From Pseudocercospora fijiensis CIRAD86 (Eukaryota > Ascomycota > Dothideomycetes > Mycosphaerellales > Mycosphaerellaceae): a stretch of DNA of 64,000 bases. Every line of letters begins with the position of its first letter. The first letter of the stretch is position 1. Positions 23,900 through 34,500 of the stretch are shown piece after piece. Below the pieces are notes generated by a model that was not told the DNA's origin, did no database searches, and saw nothing but the letters and a program-made list of their open reading frames with translations. Position numbers and translations under genes: made by a program. The stretch covers positions 496,001 to 560,000 of the forward strand of contig NW_006921543.1 in NCBI RefSeq assembly GCF_000340215.1. The letters are read 5' to 3'.

Positions 23900-26330
23900 T
23901 AGATAGTAAGCAGAGCTATACGCACGATTAGCCTTCTAGTAAGGGCATTATTAAGTGCGGCACTAGCTCTTAACACACTTATAGTACTTAATAGTCGTCC
24001 TTAGCTAAGTAAGTAATACGCTAGGCTCGAGTGTAAAGTCGGTCGTTCTAGCTATTACTATCTTCTATCGCTTAGCGACTACTGTCTTATTTAGGTCGTC
24101 TAATTCGCGTGCTATTATAGCGCGCTTTGTTATATACAGTATAGCTCCGCTAGTAAGAGGTTTGCGGTTGCTAAAGATTACCTCTAGCTCTTATAGATTA
24201 ACCGTTCTACGGAAGTTAATTAGCTAGTGTCTATAGAAGTAACTCGGCAGTAGTATAGTACGGCTTCCGCCTATCTTAAGAAGCTTTATAATGCCGTATT
24301 TATAAGGATAACTATAGGTCTTGCTTAGGTAGTCGTTATAGCGGTAGTATAGGTAGGAATACGAGTACGCCGAGTGCTTAATCTCGTTGCCGTTATCGTT
24401 AGTCGTAGTACGAAGGAGGTCGTTAGCACGTTAGTATTAAATCCTTACTTTAAGAAGGCAGTAATCGCTTATAACTCGAGAAACGCTCGCCTAAAACGGT
24501 CTAGTAAGTGCCTTGTTATACCTCTTTAGGTTCTTAGTAAGGCAGATACGGCAGCGGTTATGCCCTTCGTTCTACTAGTTAAGAAGGCTCTTAAATAACG
24601 TAAAGATGTCGTAGCGGCTGCTATAGTTAAGCTAGCGTTTAATACGTCTATGCGTAGCCTTAACCCGAGAGGTTGTCTTATAGCTAAAGTATAGAACTTA
24701 GTTAGTCTAGTAGTCGACAATATAGGTCTTATATCGCTACTAGTTGTTATAAAGATAGGCCTTAAACATAGGGTATACGTTGTCTAATTTCCGTACGTTC
24801 TCGTTAAACTCGGCCTCGCTTTAACTATAGATAGTATAGGTAAATAGCTATAGAAACTTGCTGGTTTAAGGACTATTAGTCTAGCAACCGTTAGCGCCCT
24901 TTACTTGTCTATACTCGCTACGTTCTTTACGGACACGCGTTAGTATATCCTGCTATAGATGCTAGTTATAAACGATATTAGTAGCCTTAGGTATAACCTC
25001 CTTAATAGCGTAGATTAGTAACTCTTTACGATTAGTACTAATAACGAAGGGCATACTATAGTCGGCTTGTTCGAGGCCCTTCCGTAGTAACTATAGTAAC
25101 CTTACAAACTCCGCTTTCTCCGGCTTCGGTTTAATAAGACTAATACTAAGCTTAATAGTATCGTTTATAGGTCTAGTAGCGACAATATCTATAAGCTCGA
25201 GGTTATAGATGTTAGTAGAGTATATAGTGTTAATAATTAGTGTATATAGTATCTTCTTAAAGGCCTCGATTAACTTAGGGTAGAGGGCAACTATACTACG
25301 AATTGCACCGTTATAGGGGTTAGTATAAATGTCGTAGAATATGCTATTATCGTCTAGCAGTTTAACTAGGCACTAAGCCTAGTTTATCTCCTATCGAGCG
25401 ACAATATTACGAGTTATAGCAACGTTCCGTATATCCTTTAGTTTAAGCACTATACTACTACGACCGCGGAAGTAGGCTATAATCTTCGAGGTTAGTATTC
25501 GCGCCTATTATAAGCGCTCTAGTTATTCTAGGAACTACGTAGTTCTCGAGCGCCGCCTATATATAGTAAGAGCGACAATATCGTCCTTCTCGTAGTTATA
25601 GAAACAGTAATCTTCTTTAGTAGAATACCGGATTACTTATTAACTATCGGGTTATACTAGATTAACCGTAACTACGTAGAAGAAGAACTTATAGCCTATC
25701 TTCTCCGAAGTCGACTTCTGCTTTATCGACTCGTTGTTCTTATCCTACTTCTACGTACGCTTATCTAGTAAGCCGAAGCAACTATAGACCTATCGGTAGC
25801 GATATTTAATACCGTTCTTGTTCTTCTACGGCTTATATTGCTTAAACTCGTACCTAGTAGACTTACCGAATGCGTAGACGTATAACTCTAAGGCTCTATA
25901 AGACGGAAACTCCGATTCTCGCGGTATAGGACTACGATAGCGCGCCTTTAGCGAGAATAGGTACTTCTAAGGGCGCGGTAATACTAATCTATTATTAGGC
26001 AGCGATATACGCTTGCGAGGCAGCGATAGTAAGCGATAGCGACCTCGAATACGCGTCTCCGAGACTAATTAAACCTCCTTCTATAACTCGATATCTACTA
26101 CCGCTATATCTATCGATTGCGCGTCTTCCGCCGCCGCCGCCGCCGCTATCTCTTCTACTACTATATCTATCGATTGCGTGTCTTCCGCTGCCGCCGCCGC
26201 CGCTATCTCTTCTACTACTATATCTATCGATTACGCGTCTTCCGCCGCCGCCGCTACCGCCGCTATCTCTTCTACTACTAGATCTATCGATTACGCGTCT
26301 TCGCTACCGCCGCCGGCGATAAGATTATCG
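23900..26330 (-). pseudogene. MULE transposase with FAR1-type zinc domain, RIP-inactivated
   Basis: Minus-strand reading, stops allowed at Gln/Trp codons. N-terminus: acidic/alanine tandem repeat (26,091-26,320). Then a FAR1/WRKY-GCM1-like DNA-binding domain (YRALELYVYAFGKSTRYEFK and GYKFFFYVVTVNLV, about 25,570-25,920). Then the MULE DDE core (TYST-like start at about 25,240, PINDTIKLSISLIKP, FVRLL, LEQADYSMPFVISTNRKEL, ATNIVYN*HL, about 24,900-25,200). Then a SWIM zinc finger (YPYKYGIIKLL, ancestrally a CxCxnCxH form, then SYFYRH*L, about 24,260-24,310), and a C-terminal CCHC-like knuckle near 23,960. This is the usual fungal/plant FAR1-MULE order. Not translatable as it stands. Confidence 0.85.
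26091..26320. repeat. Minisatellite of about 60 bp, four copies, within the transposase N-terminus
   Basis: Unit of the form TCTACTACTATATCTATCGA followed by TTRCGCGTCTTCC and a (GCC)n run. Copies start near 26,091, 26,151, 26,211 and 26,271. On the minus strand each would encode an Ala-rich then Asp/Glu-containing block. Copy lengths stay near multiples of three, which suggests they expanded while the frame was still translated. Confidence 0.88.
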
Positions 26331-26560
26331 AGAAACTCGTCGTATAATAGAGATTTAGCTATTTTTAATAGTTACTAGGCAATCTACTATAAAAGAGGGA
26401 AGAAATACGAATTTAGGGTCTACGGTAGAATCGAGTAGAATTCTTTCCTAGGTAACGCGCTACGCGCCCGTTAACTATACTAACTAAGAACGGAAATAGC
26501 CTATATTAGGTAGAAAGAGCACGTAATTCTATATAGGGCGATTCTATAATAGTACTAGCA

Positions 26561-26613
26561 TCGGGGTATACTAGGGCTCGGGTAGGTAGCTAGGGCTCGG
26601 TTTAGCCTCGAGG
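26561..26613. repeat. Right terminal inverted repeat of the MULE
   Basis: Inverted partner of 23,222-23,274, carrying RIP-type C-to-T changes. Confidence 0.92.
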
Positions 26614-26622
26614 CGTCGCGTC
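26614..26622. repeat. 9-bp target-site duplication, right, of the MULE
   Basis: CGTCGCGTC, identical to 23,213-23,221. Only 16 bp of host DNA separate it from the next transposon's TA site. Confidence 0.95.
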
Positions 26623-26640
26623 TTTCGGCTAGCTTTACTA

Positions 26641-26658
26641 GAGACCTTTTGCCGGCGG
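26641..26658. repeat. Left terminal inverted repeat of the TA-flanked element
   Basis: 18 bp, exact inverse of 40,164-40,181, with TA immediately outside. Confidence 0.88.
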
Positions 26659-26976
26659 ATTAGTAGTTATAACGGAAGGGCATAAGGCTTAATAAGGCAA
26701 CCCCTAGACCTCTTTTAAACGCTTATAACAACCTAGACTGTATAGTAGTTACAACTGTTATGCCCTAGTTACTACGCGTAGTAACCTAGCTACTACTATT
26801 ATAACGGTCCTATAGTAGTATAGCGGGTGTTATAGTTTGCTAAATAAGACGGTAGATCTAACTTCTTCGAGTGCTAAACGCGTCTTCTAATCGCGTAGAT
26901 TATATCTCTTTCTTATACTAATTGTTATATCTTCTTAAGCGCCTAACTTCTACACTTAAACGCCCTTATTTCGAGC

Positions 26977-26984
26977 CTCTTAGG
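26977..26984. repeat. 8-bp target-site duplication, left, of the hAT
   Basis: CTCTTAGG directly before TAGACCCCG, repeated at 36,897-36,904 directly after GGGTCTA. Eight bases is diagnostic for the hAT superfamily. Confidence 0.9.
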
Positions 26985-27149
26985 TAGACCCCGTAGTGGT
27001 TCGGGTTGGTTTGGTTTGGTTTGCTAAGCCGAAACTCTAGTTTGGTTTAGGTTGGTTTGCTAAGCAACTATATAAGTAGCTAGTTCGAACTATATAATTT
27101 ATCGGTTTTTAAGAAGTGTACGAATGTATACGTAGCTTTAAGCAAGCCC

Positions 27150-28068
27150 TTTGTAAGACTTAGCAGTATAGCCGGCAGCGTAGCCGGCATTTTTAGTCCT
27201 TAGTACTTATAGAATTTTCGAATCCTACTTAGGCTACGTAGTTGTATAAAGGTACTTATATAACCTTAAATCTATAGACAATCAGCTAAGGGTACTAACT
27301 AATCAAAAGCATATACACATATATATAAGGCATTATAGTTCAGTTCGGAAACTGCACTCCTTAGGTATGAATTTTATCCTTTCGTTTACGGTTCAATTCC
27401 CTAACTACTTAGCAGAATATCTTTATCTAGATCTAGGCAGAACTCATCGATTTCCGTCGAAGCTCTCTATAAGAAGTTTATACACTTTCCTACTGAACTA
27501 TACTCTAATATTAAGTACTAGGATAGCTCCTCCCTCGATATCGGCACTATATACGAAACAGCTATAAGGCAGCTCTATAGGGCGTTCCACTAGTTACTCG
27601 CTATACTACGGCCGAATACTAGTTCGTTCCTTAGAACTCTAGGTTATTTAGCAGATATTAAGGATAGGGCAGGCAGTAACTTCGTATTATATAAGGAAGT
27701 AGAGGCTGCTATAGAGGAGTCCTTTAACCTATAGAAGATAGTAAAAGATATAGAGGCAGCTATAGGTCTAGGTACCTAGTTAAATTTCTAGTAGGTAGAG
27801 TATAAGGATATTTAGTAGGAGTATTAGGTAGAGTTGCGAAAGCAGGTATATAATATAGTCTAGAGAACAGGGATAATGCCTATAACTATAAGTATTAGGT
27901 TCTTTAATCTTCTTCCTTTTTTCCTTGTTTTCTTTTTCTAAAAATCCAAACTAATACAAATTAACTAGAATGTCTATCTTCTTTTAGTTCTTTGTAAGAC
28001 CTAGCAGCGTAGCCGGCAGCGTAGCCGGCAGCGTAGCCGGCCTTTTAACTCCTTAGTACTAACGGGAT
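27150..28068. repeat. Pair of about 75-bp direct repeats around a possible gene
   Basis: Copies at about 27,150-27,225 and 27,988-28,068 share CTTTGTAAGAC, a TAGCAG start, two or three GCCGGC palindromes, then a block ending in CCTTAGTACT and an ATTTTCGAA run. They flank the plus-strand reading at 27,370-27,930. Confidence 0.75.
27370..27930 (+). pseudogene. Unrecognised RIP-degraded reading region in the hAT
   Basis: Plus-strand frame readable from about 27,470 when TAG/TAA are taken as former Gln/Trp codons: DIGTIYETAIRQLYRAFH, then FLRTLGYLADIKDRAGSNFV, then YKEVEAAIEESFNL. It looks helical and charged, and I cannot assign it to a family. It could be a small cargo gene oriented against the others, or chance openness in a biased sequence. 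The flanking direct repeats favour a discrete unit. Confidence 0.35.
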
Positions 28069-28236
28069 TTTCGAAGACTTCTATTCCGTACGGCTAATAA
28101 AGCATACTATACTATATACATATACTTAGAGAGTATTTAGAGCGCGGTATGTAGGGCCGTATAATAGCGGCTCATTTCGTATATAGAAAAGCTTATAGAT
28201 AATACTACGAACATCCTTCCTACTAGAATATCTATC

Positions 28237-28915
28237 CTACCTAGCACCGTCTCGAATGTAGACATTCTAGCCTTTTAGAATCTAATCGAGTGCTTTGAAA
28301 TCCTTGTCTATAATCGTTATACGCTTCGCGTAGATAGCTATAAGGTTAACCGCTAAAATAGTATTAGTATAGTCCGAAAAGAGGTAGAAGAGAAACATAC
28401 ATTCGAAGATACGAACTAGGTAGGCTTCTATAGCCTCTTAAAGGGCGCCTATCGCGGAGGCTTAGAAGCGAAGGTCCGTTCTATAATTCTAAGCAATTTC
28501 GCGAACAAGTCGTTAGAAAGGAGCTTTACGGATTAGGAGCTTAGAACTCTTCTAATACTACCGAATCTAACGGAGGGCTACGGCTAAAGAAGGATTAGTA
28601 AAAAGACAGTAAGAATGCCGGCTACGCTGCCGGCTATAAATAGGACTTACTTCCTAGGCGCTATCGACGCTTCGTACGATTACTACTAGTAGCAGAAGCG
28701 CTAGTTATCGTCTTGCGTAGAGCCTTGCCCGCCGTTGTCTTATATAGAGCCTTACTCGCGACGCCCTTTCTAGCACCGGAGCTAGCGGCAGTAGCAGTAG
28801 CCCTCTTACGTTAATATACTATGCTCGTTCTACTATTTCCGGTCTTATTGCGACTCGTAGAAGCACTAGGTCCCTTCTTACGAGGCGTCGTAACTTAGTT
28901 AAGTAGACTCGCTAT
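28237..28915 (-). pseudogene. Transposon-borne histone H3-like gene 1 (two introns), RIP-inactivated
   Basis: Minus-strand, read allowing for RIP. Start at 28,915 as ATA GCG (a RIP-altered ATG). About 90 residues of basic tail rich in Lys, Thr, Ser and Ala (contains KTTAGKALRKTITSASATSS, recalling the canonical STGGKAPRK region). The histone fold follows: RLGTVALR, KSSKLLIRKAPF, RLVREIA, YRTDLRF, ASAIGAL, EAIEAYLVRIFE, NLIAIYAKRITII, DKDFKALD, in exact H3 order and spacing. Introns 28,584-28,650 (GTAAGT...CTAATCCTTCTTTAG, with two GCCGGC) and 28,353-28,400 (GTATGT...TACTAATACTATTTTAG) restore the frame exactly. The in-frame stops within the fold are TAG, nearly all at places where Gln would be expected. 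The tail is far longer than in core H3 and the C-terminus differs, so this is a divergent variant, not a recent copy of host H3. Confidence 0.88.
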
Positions 28916-29439
28916 TATAAAAGTCGTCGAATTGAGGAAAAAAGTACGTTACGAAGGTATACGAAGGCGCGCGCGGAGCGAGGGTATTACGGAGGTAGTA
29001 GATATAGAGCGTAGAGGTATAGGTATCGATACGAAGGTTGAATATAGCGGTAGTATCGCGGTATCGCTAGGCAATAGAGTAAGCTTCGCGCAAACCTATA
29101 TTATAGTAACGTTAGAGCAAGGAAAGAAGGCAGGTACGGCTAAAAAAGGCAGTACGGCTAAAAAAGGCAGGTACGGCAGACTTTGAAATATAGCCGGCAT
29201 ATATAGCCGGCATAGTAATAGGCGAAAGCCTCCTTTTAATAAATAGCCGGCGTAATAATAGTATCCTACTATAGTATAGATATTCTTTAGTAATGCCTTT
29301 ACTAGCTATAGTAATCTTATAAGTAACCTAGGCCTATTGCTAGCAAATATAAGAAATATCAGGTAGGCTATACTAAACAAGCTAGTTATTTAGTAGGAAA
29401 AGGCCTACTACCGTCTCTATATGCCGGCTACGAGTGCCG

Positions 29440-30440
29440 GCTATCGCTCCAAATTCAACTCCGCCCTATCTCGGAGGCTAAGGTACCGAGCGGAAACCCT
29501 ATAGCTTATATTCACTCGGTTATCGCGGAGCGCTTATAGGTAAGGTATTAGAAAAGAGTATAAAAAGTACGAGAAGAGTATCCTAGGATATAGGTCGTAA
29601 GTAAATAAGAGTAGCACGCCTAGTTATTTATATAGTACGTTACTCTGTGCGACTAAGAGCCTATATTATCTTATGCTTCGCTTATAAGACCTCGACTCTA
29701 TTAGTATACTATCGATCTCCTCCTCGGTCGCTAATACGCTATCTCAATTCTTCTTCGAGTTGCCGGACTTAGTACGCATCTATAGCTATGCAATAGCGCT
29801 ACGTATTGTAGAGAATTGGCTCCGCCGTATCTCGAAGGCTAAGGTACCGAGCGGAAATCCTATAGCTTATATTTACTCGGTTGTCGCGGAGCGATTATAG
29901 GTAAGGTATTAGAAAAGAGTATAAAAAGTACGAGAAGAGTATCCTAGGATATAGGTCGTAAGTGAATAAGAGTAGTACGCCTAGTTATTTATATAGTACG
30001 TTACTCTATACGACTAAGAGCCTATATTATCTTATACTTCGCTTATAAGACCTCGACTCTACTAGTATACTATCGATCTCTTCCTCGGTCGCTAATACGC
30101 TGTCTTAATTCTTCTTCGAGTTGCCGGACTTAGTACGTATCTATAGCTATACAATAGCGCTACGTATTATAGAGAATTTCTCGTTAAAGTTTCTCTCTTA
30201 TAGGCTTGCTATCTGCCTCGCAGTATAGAGGATCAAAGTACTAATACTAAAGAATCTCCTTATAGTTAGAATGCTAGGGCTCCTTAGGACCTTTGTATTT
30301 TAGGTCTAAATAGAGACGTATTATAAACGTTCTATCGCCCTTTCGCTTACTACCCGCTAGGTCGCGATATACGAAGAAACTAATCTAAATATAGCTCGTC
30401 TCTATAATAGCCGGGTAAATATAGAGCGCTAGGTTTCTAC
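29440..30440 (-). pseudogene. Unrecognised RIP-degraded region with a 361-bp tandem duplication
   Basis: Between the two H3-like genes. The minus frame reads IYPAIIETSYIQISFFVYRD, then KGDRTFIIRLYLDLKYKGP, then YFDPLYCEADSKPIREKL in the part right of the duplication (about 30,180-30,440), with stops only at Gln-type positions. I do not recognise it. The neighbouring repeated part (29,461-30,180) is also open on both strands, so its coding strand is unclear. The repeat unit is not a multiple of three, so if coding it would break the frame independently of RIP. Could be a third cargo gene or the degraded end of another transposon. Confidence 0.35.
29461..30180. repeat. 361-bp tandem duplication
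   Basis: Two adjacent copies beginning CCGCCCTATCTCGGAGGCTA (29,461) and CCGCCGTATCTCGAAGGCTA (29,822), each ending near GTAGAGAATT. They differ mainly by C/T and G/A, so they duplicated before or between RIP rounds. Confidence 0.93.
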
Positions 30441-30567
30441 TTCGTACCTTAGATTTAGGGACGGCGCGGAGATAAAATCAGAAATATAGCCGGCACCTAT
30501 AGCCGGCAAAAGGATACGAAAATAGGCCTCCTCCTAGGTTAATCTAACGACTAAATACAATTTCCAA

Positions 30568-31161
30568 CTAATCCGCTATAAACCGACGCCGAATTTTAGC
30601 TAGAAGCTATATATCTTTATTTTAAAGAGTAACCCGCTTCGTATAGATAGTAAGGAGGTTTAAAAGCTTAAGCTCGGTTACGAGAAATACCTCCGTAGCT
30701 TCCTAAAGAGTACTAATCGCTTTAGCCGTAAATCGTATACTAGACCGAAAATCTAATATAATTTCTCGGACGAGTCGCTAGAAGGGAGTCTTAGGGATTA
30801 AAAGCTCGGTCCCTCTTTTGTTTTAGAAAAGCCGGATCTAGCGAAGGGCAATAGTACCTAGTTTAAAGCGCCGCTTCTTTATCGTCGAGTCCTGCCTTAT
30901 TCCCTTTCTTTTAATAGAAAGATAACTTTTCTTCGCGATAGTCTTCGTCCGCCTACTCTTTTTAGCCTTCTCCTATCTACCTATAGCCTTCTTATTTTTC
31001 GGTACTATTTTCCGAGGAACCCCCTTCCTTCGTATATACTACGGAGAGCCTTACTCTTCCGATATCTCGTTCTCGCTATAGTCTCCCTATACTTAGCTTG
31101 CTTTACCCTTACCCTTTAGCCTCTAAAGATATTTATCTACGCGTTTAGGCGACGAGGGCAT
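30568..31161 (-). pseudogene. Transposon-borne histone H3-like gene 2 (intronless), RIP-inactivated
   Basis: Minus-strand, with an ATG kept at 31,161 (MPSSPKRVDKYL). About 98 residues of lysine/arginine-rich tail (KRKGIRQDSTIKKRRFKLG at its end) lead into an H3 fold: GTIALR, TELLIPKTPF, RLVREIILDFRSS, IRFTAKAISTL, EATEVFLV, LLNLLTIYTKRVTL, NKDI, LLAKIRRR. Order and spacing are those of H3 from alpha-N to alpha-3. It is much more divergent than gene 1: the QDFKTDLRFQSSAIGALQE core is replaced and the LFEDTN loop is lost, as in centromeric or other specialised H3s. Stops inside the fold fall at Gln positions (RIP). The end is placed at the first TAG after the fold (30,568); it may be at 30,544. 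No introns and no GCCGGC inside. Confidence 0.82.
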
Positions 31162-31529
31162 ATCGGTAGGACCTAGAAAATTAATAAGTATATAATCGTA
31201 AGGAGACATTAATGCTTCTTGCCTTCTAGAACAAATAGTCTTCTATTAAACCGCCTTAGTAGGTTATCGTTAGATTCGAATAAAGGATAGTAGCTTAAGG
31301 AAGGGAAAGTAGCCGGCTTAGGAAGGCCCGAAGAGCCGAATCCTTAAGGTATATTTATCTTTAAGAATATAGGGAAAGGGAAGAAGGAGAGGAAGAGCGA
31401 ATAGAGAATTAGAAATAGTCCGTAGGTAAGCGGGGTCGGTTGCTATAGCAACTAGTCTGTTTGGGTCCTAGGAATTCGAAATATATTTCGGATATATGCC
31501 GGCTATATACGCCGGCTATATTACCTTAT

Positions 31530-34500
31530 ACGTAAACGCTTCGTCTCTTTAAAGCTACTCTAAGCCTATATACGTTTCCGCTTCTCGACCCGGTATCGCC
31601 TTCTACCTCCGCCCTCCTCCTCTTCGTTATCGCTAATTAGGGTTTCGCTTAGACTAAATTTCGTATTCTCTTCGCGCTCCTAGGTTTCTTCGATCTTAAG
31701 GTTTTCTAATTCCTCGATTAACTCCTTTAATATAATCTTTAGTAATCTACCTTAGCGATTCTAGTAGAGGAGATAGTATCGGAATACTATAATAGATTCG
31801 AAGGTAGTAGGCGAGTATATTCGATTAAAGCGGCCCTAGTAACGAGCGATACTAAAAGATCTCTTATAGCCTATACCTACGCTTAGGATAGCGAGGACGT
31901 CCCGAGCGACCGACGCTATCGTTAGAAACTTAGGCTCTAACCGCTGCTATATAGCGAGAATATCGTCTCCGAATTCGTCTAGAAGAGCGGTAAAATCTAG
32001 AGATTATTAGCCCTCTTTCCGAGCCTATAGGTTTATACTTACTCGCGCGCCGATAGAGATCGAACTCTTCTTTATTTACTTTAGTAGTTGCTTCCTCTTC
32101 TGCCTCTACTTCCTACCTACGAAATAGATATAATATCGGAGCCTTCTAAACCTTCTTTTTCTTTATAGGAGCTGCATTTAGACTAGTTTCTTTCCGACGC
32201 TCGTAGAATATCTTTTCTAGAACAGTCTAGTAATGCTTCGGCTATACCTCGTCCGCCTTCTATTCCGGCCTCTACTAGTATATATCCTTTTCTACTAGGT
32301 TAAGCAAGTACGCAACGCTATAGATATCCCCGAACGAGTTAAAGGTAGTACTATAATATTTATATAACTTAGTATAGAAGGTGTCTATAGCTTTCGTTAT
32401 AGCTACTTTCTAGGGAACGCTCTTCTTAGCTAGCTTAGCTACGGTTTCCTCGAGCTCGTTAAAGAGCTAGTTATAGTACGTAAAGATAAGGTAGATCGTC
32501 GGTCCTCGGGTTCTTCTAATCGTAGTAGTAACCTTCGCGTAATGCTTACTAATATCGACGAGATACTCTGCTTAGCGCTATTCGGCGGCGGTAAGGCCGA
32601 GCTACTTAATACCCTCGGAACTCTAATAGATCTCGAGAGCGGTACGTAAAGTATATCCCCTCGTAACTATATAGAAAGTCGAATCGAACCGGGTCTTAAC
32701 GTCTTAGGTAAAACGGAGTAGGCGCTAAGGAGGCCGCTTTTACTATCGCTTATTCTATACGATATTCTAGGCATCGGTTTTAGGGCGCTCGATTAGGTTC
32801 TTTTAAATAGCCTCGAATCGGTTATATCTCTATAAGCTCGAGTTCGTATATATTGCTAGACGACGAAGCTAGAGAAAAAGAGTTAGAACTATACTAGGTT
32901 GCCGGCTATAGGTACCGGCTACGGACAAAAGTTATACCTTATATAAAACGAGAGCGAGGCTCTCTACCTTATCCCGTCTTATTGCTATAATAAGTTTCTC
33001 GACTTTCGACTTTGCTTTATCCTTATCTAGGATCTTCTATTAGTCGTCGTTTAATAGTGCAATTTTAAGTATCTTAAAGAGGGCTCGGATCGCGATTTGA
33101 ACTATATAAGCGAGGTAGGGAAACTTCTATAGGGATATAACTAGTAACGACGTCGGCTCCGATTTAATAGGGCTAGGGCTATTAATAGGCTCCTCTTTAT
33201 CGTTATTATCGTACGTATTATCGTACGTATCCGGAATCGTAGCGAGCTTAATATTCGGAAGATTAAGCTAGATTGTAGACCTTATAATCTCCTCTACGTA
33301 CTCGACCCTATCGATACAATTAGTAATTTTAAAGATATATACGAGTGAATTGTATATATAACGCCTTATACAATATTCGATTATTACTAGCGTTATCCGT
33401 AGTAATCGAGATTAGTTTCGTTGTTACGCTAACCCTATCTATTACCGTATAGATAAGCTTCGCTATATCCTTACTAGTATAGGAACCTAGAATTTTAGGG
33501 AATCCGATTATAAGTTCCTAGAGTTTCTAATCCGAATTAATAAAGTATAGTATAATCGAGAGGAAGGAGGCTCTTATAGTCCGGCTTAACTAGCTATCGA
33601 TAGTAATAGCTACTCGGCGAGTATTACGGAGGATCTCCCGAATGTCGTCTAACGTAGCCTCTTTATTCTTTTCGAATATAATACGCTAGGTTGTCGCGCC
33701 GAGAAATAGGGGAGGGTAGTTTGTAAGATATAGGTATATCTTCTATATAGACTCCCTTTCGTAGAAGTCTTTCGGAAGACCGTTTATAGCTAGCATTTCG
33801 TTTGCTAGTTACTTAAAGTCTTCGGGGGAGAAATCGGTAGCCTTTAATCCTAGAGCTTCCTTAAGCGTAGCCTATAATAATTAGCTAGACCTCTACGGTT
33901 AATTTAGGTAGCCGGAATCTATAGCCGGAATCTGTAGCCGGTAGCTATAGCCGGCAGCTATAGCCGGCAGCTATAGCCGGTATTTTAGAAGACGTACCTC
34001 TTTCTAGAACGCTGTATCTATATTAACTCTCCTCTCTCCTTAAGATTCCCGATACCGTTTAGAATAGAGATAGTTCGTAGGCGATAAGTTCCTATCCCCT
34101 AGTTTCGGGTGTTTTAAGATTAAACCGTAGAAGTTATAGACAATTACTAGTTAACCTTTAAGTCGAGAAGTCGTATAACGGTATAATGCCCCCTCTATAA
34201 AGAACTTCTAGAATGTATCCGTTCGCTCCTTACTCCCCTATCGCATCGAGTACTTCCGGAGTTTACACTCCTTTAAACGTAAGTATAAAGAGAACTATAT
34301 CTTATAGACCTATTAATTGAACTGCTTTATATACTCGGGTTTCTAAAGATACGCCTAGCTAGCCTTTTCGAAGATTTCCGGGTTAATACTCGATATTCTT
34401 ATATCTCCGAACAACCTTCTACTTAGACTCCGTAAAGGTAAGGACTAGGTAGTAGTACCCTATAATAAATTCCTACTACTAGGATTCGGAGAGGATAAAT

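Larger units (their letters stand above)
23222..26613 (-). mobile_element. Mutator-like (MULE) DNA transposon, complete ends, RIP-degraded
   Basis: 3,392 bp bounded by about 53-bp terminal inverted repeats beginning CCTCGAGGCTAAACCGAGCC and by a perfect 9-bp target duplication. The left TIR (23,222-23,274) keeps its CpA bases. The right TIR (26,561-26,613) has lost them (CCCCAG reads CCCTAG), so RIP faded toward the left end next to the esterase gene. One dead transposase gene lies on the minus strand. It inserted 55 bp past the stop of the esterase gene. Confidence 0.93.

Noticed and set aside
28932..29186. Plus-strand frame with Lys/Gly repeats (KKGSTAKKG)
   Set aside because: Tempting as a histone-tail-like peptide, but it is on the opposite strand to H3-like gene 1 and just upstream of it, starts mid-spacer and has no fold. 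Most likely promoter-side DNA of that gene.
29440..30440. Tyrosine recombinase (DUF3435, Starship captain) reading
   Set aside because: A stretch superficially recalls that family, but no catalytic Arg-His-Arg-Tyr set could be placed and the element ends and target duplication are hAT-type.
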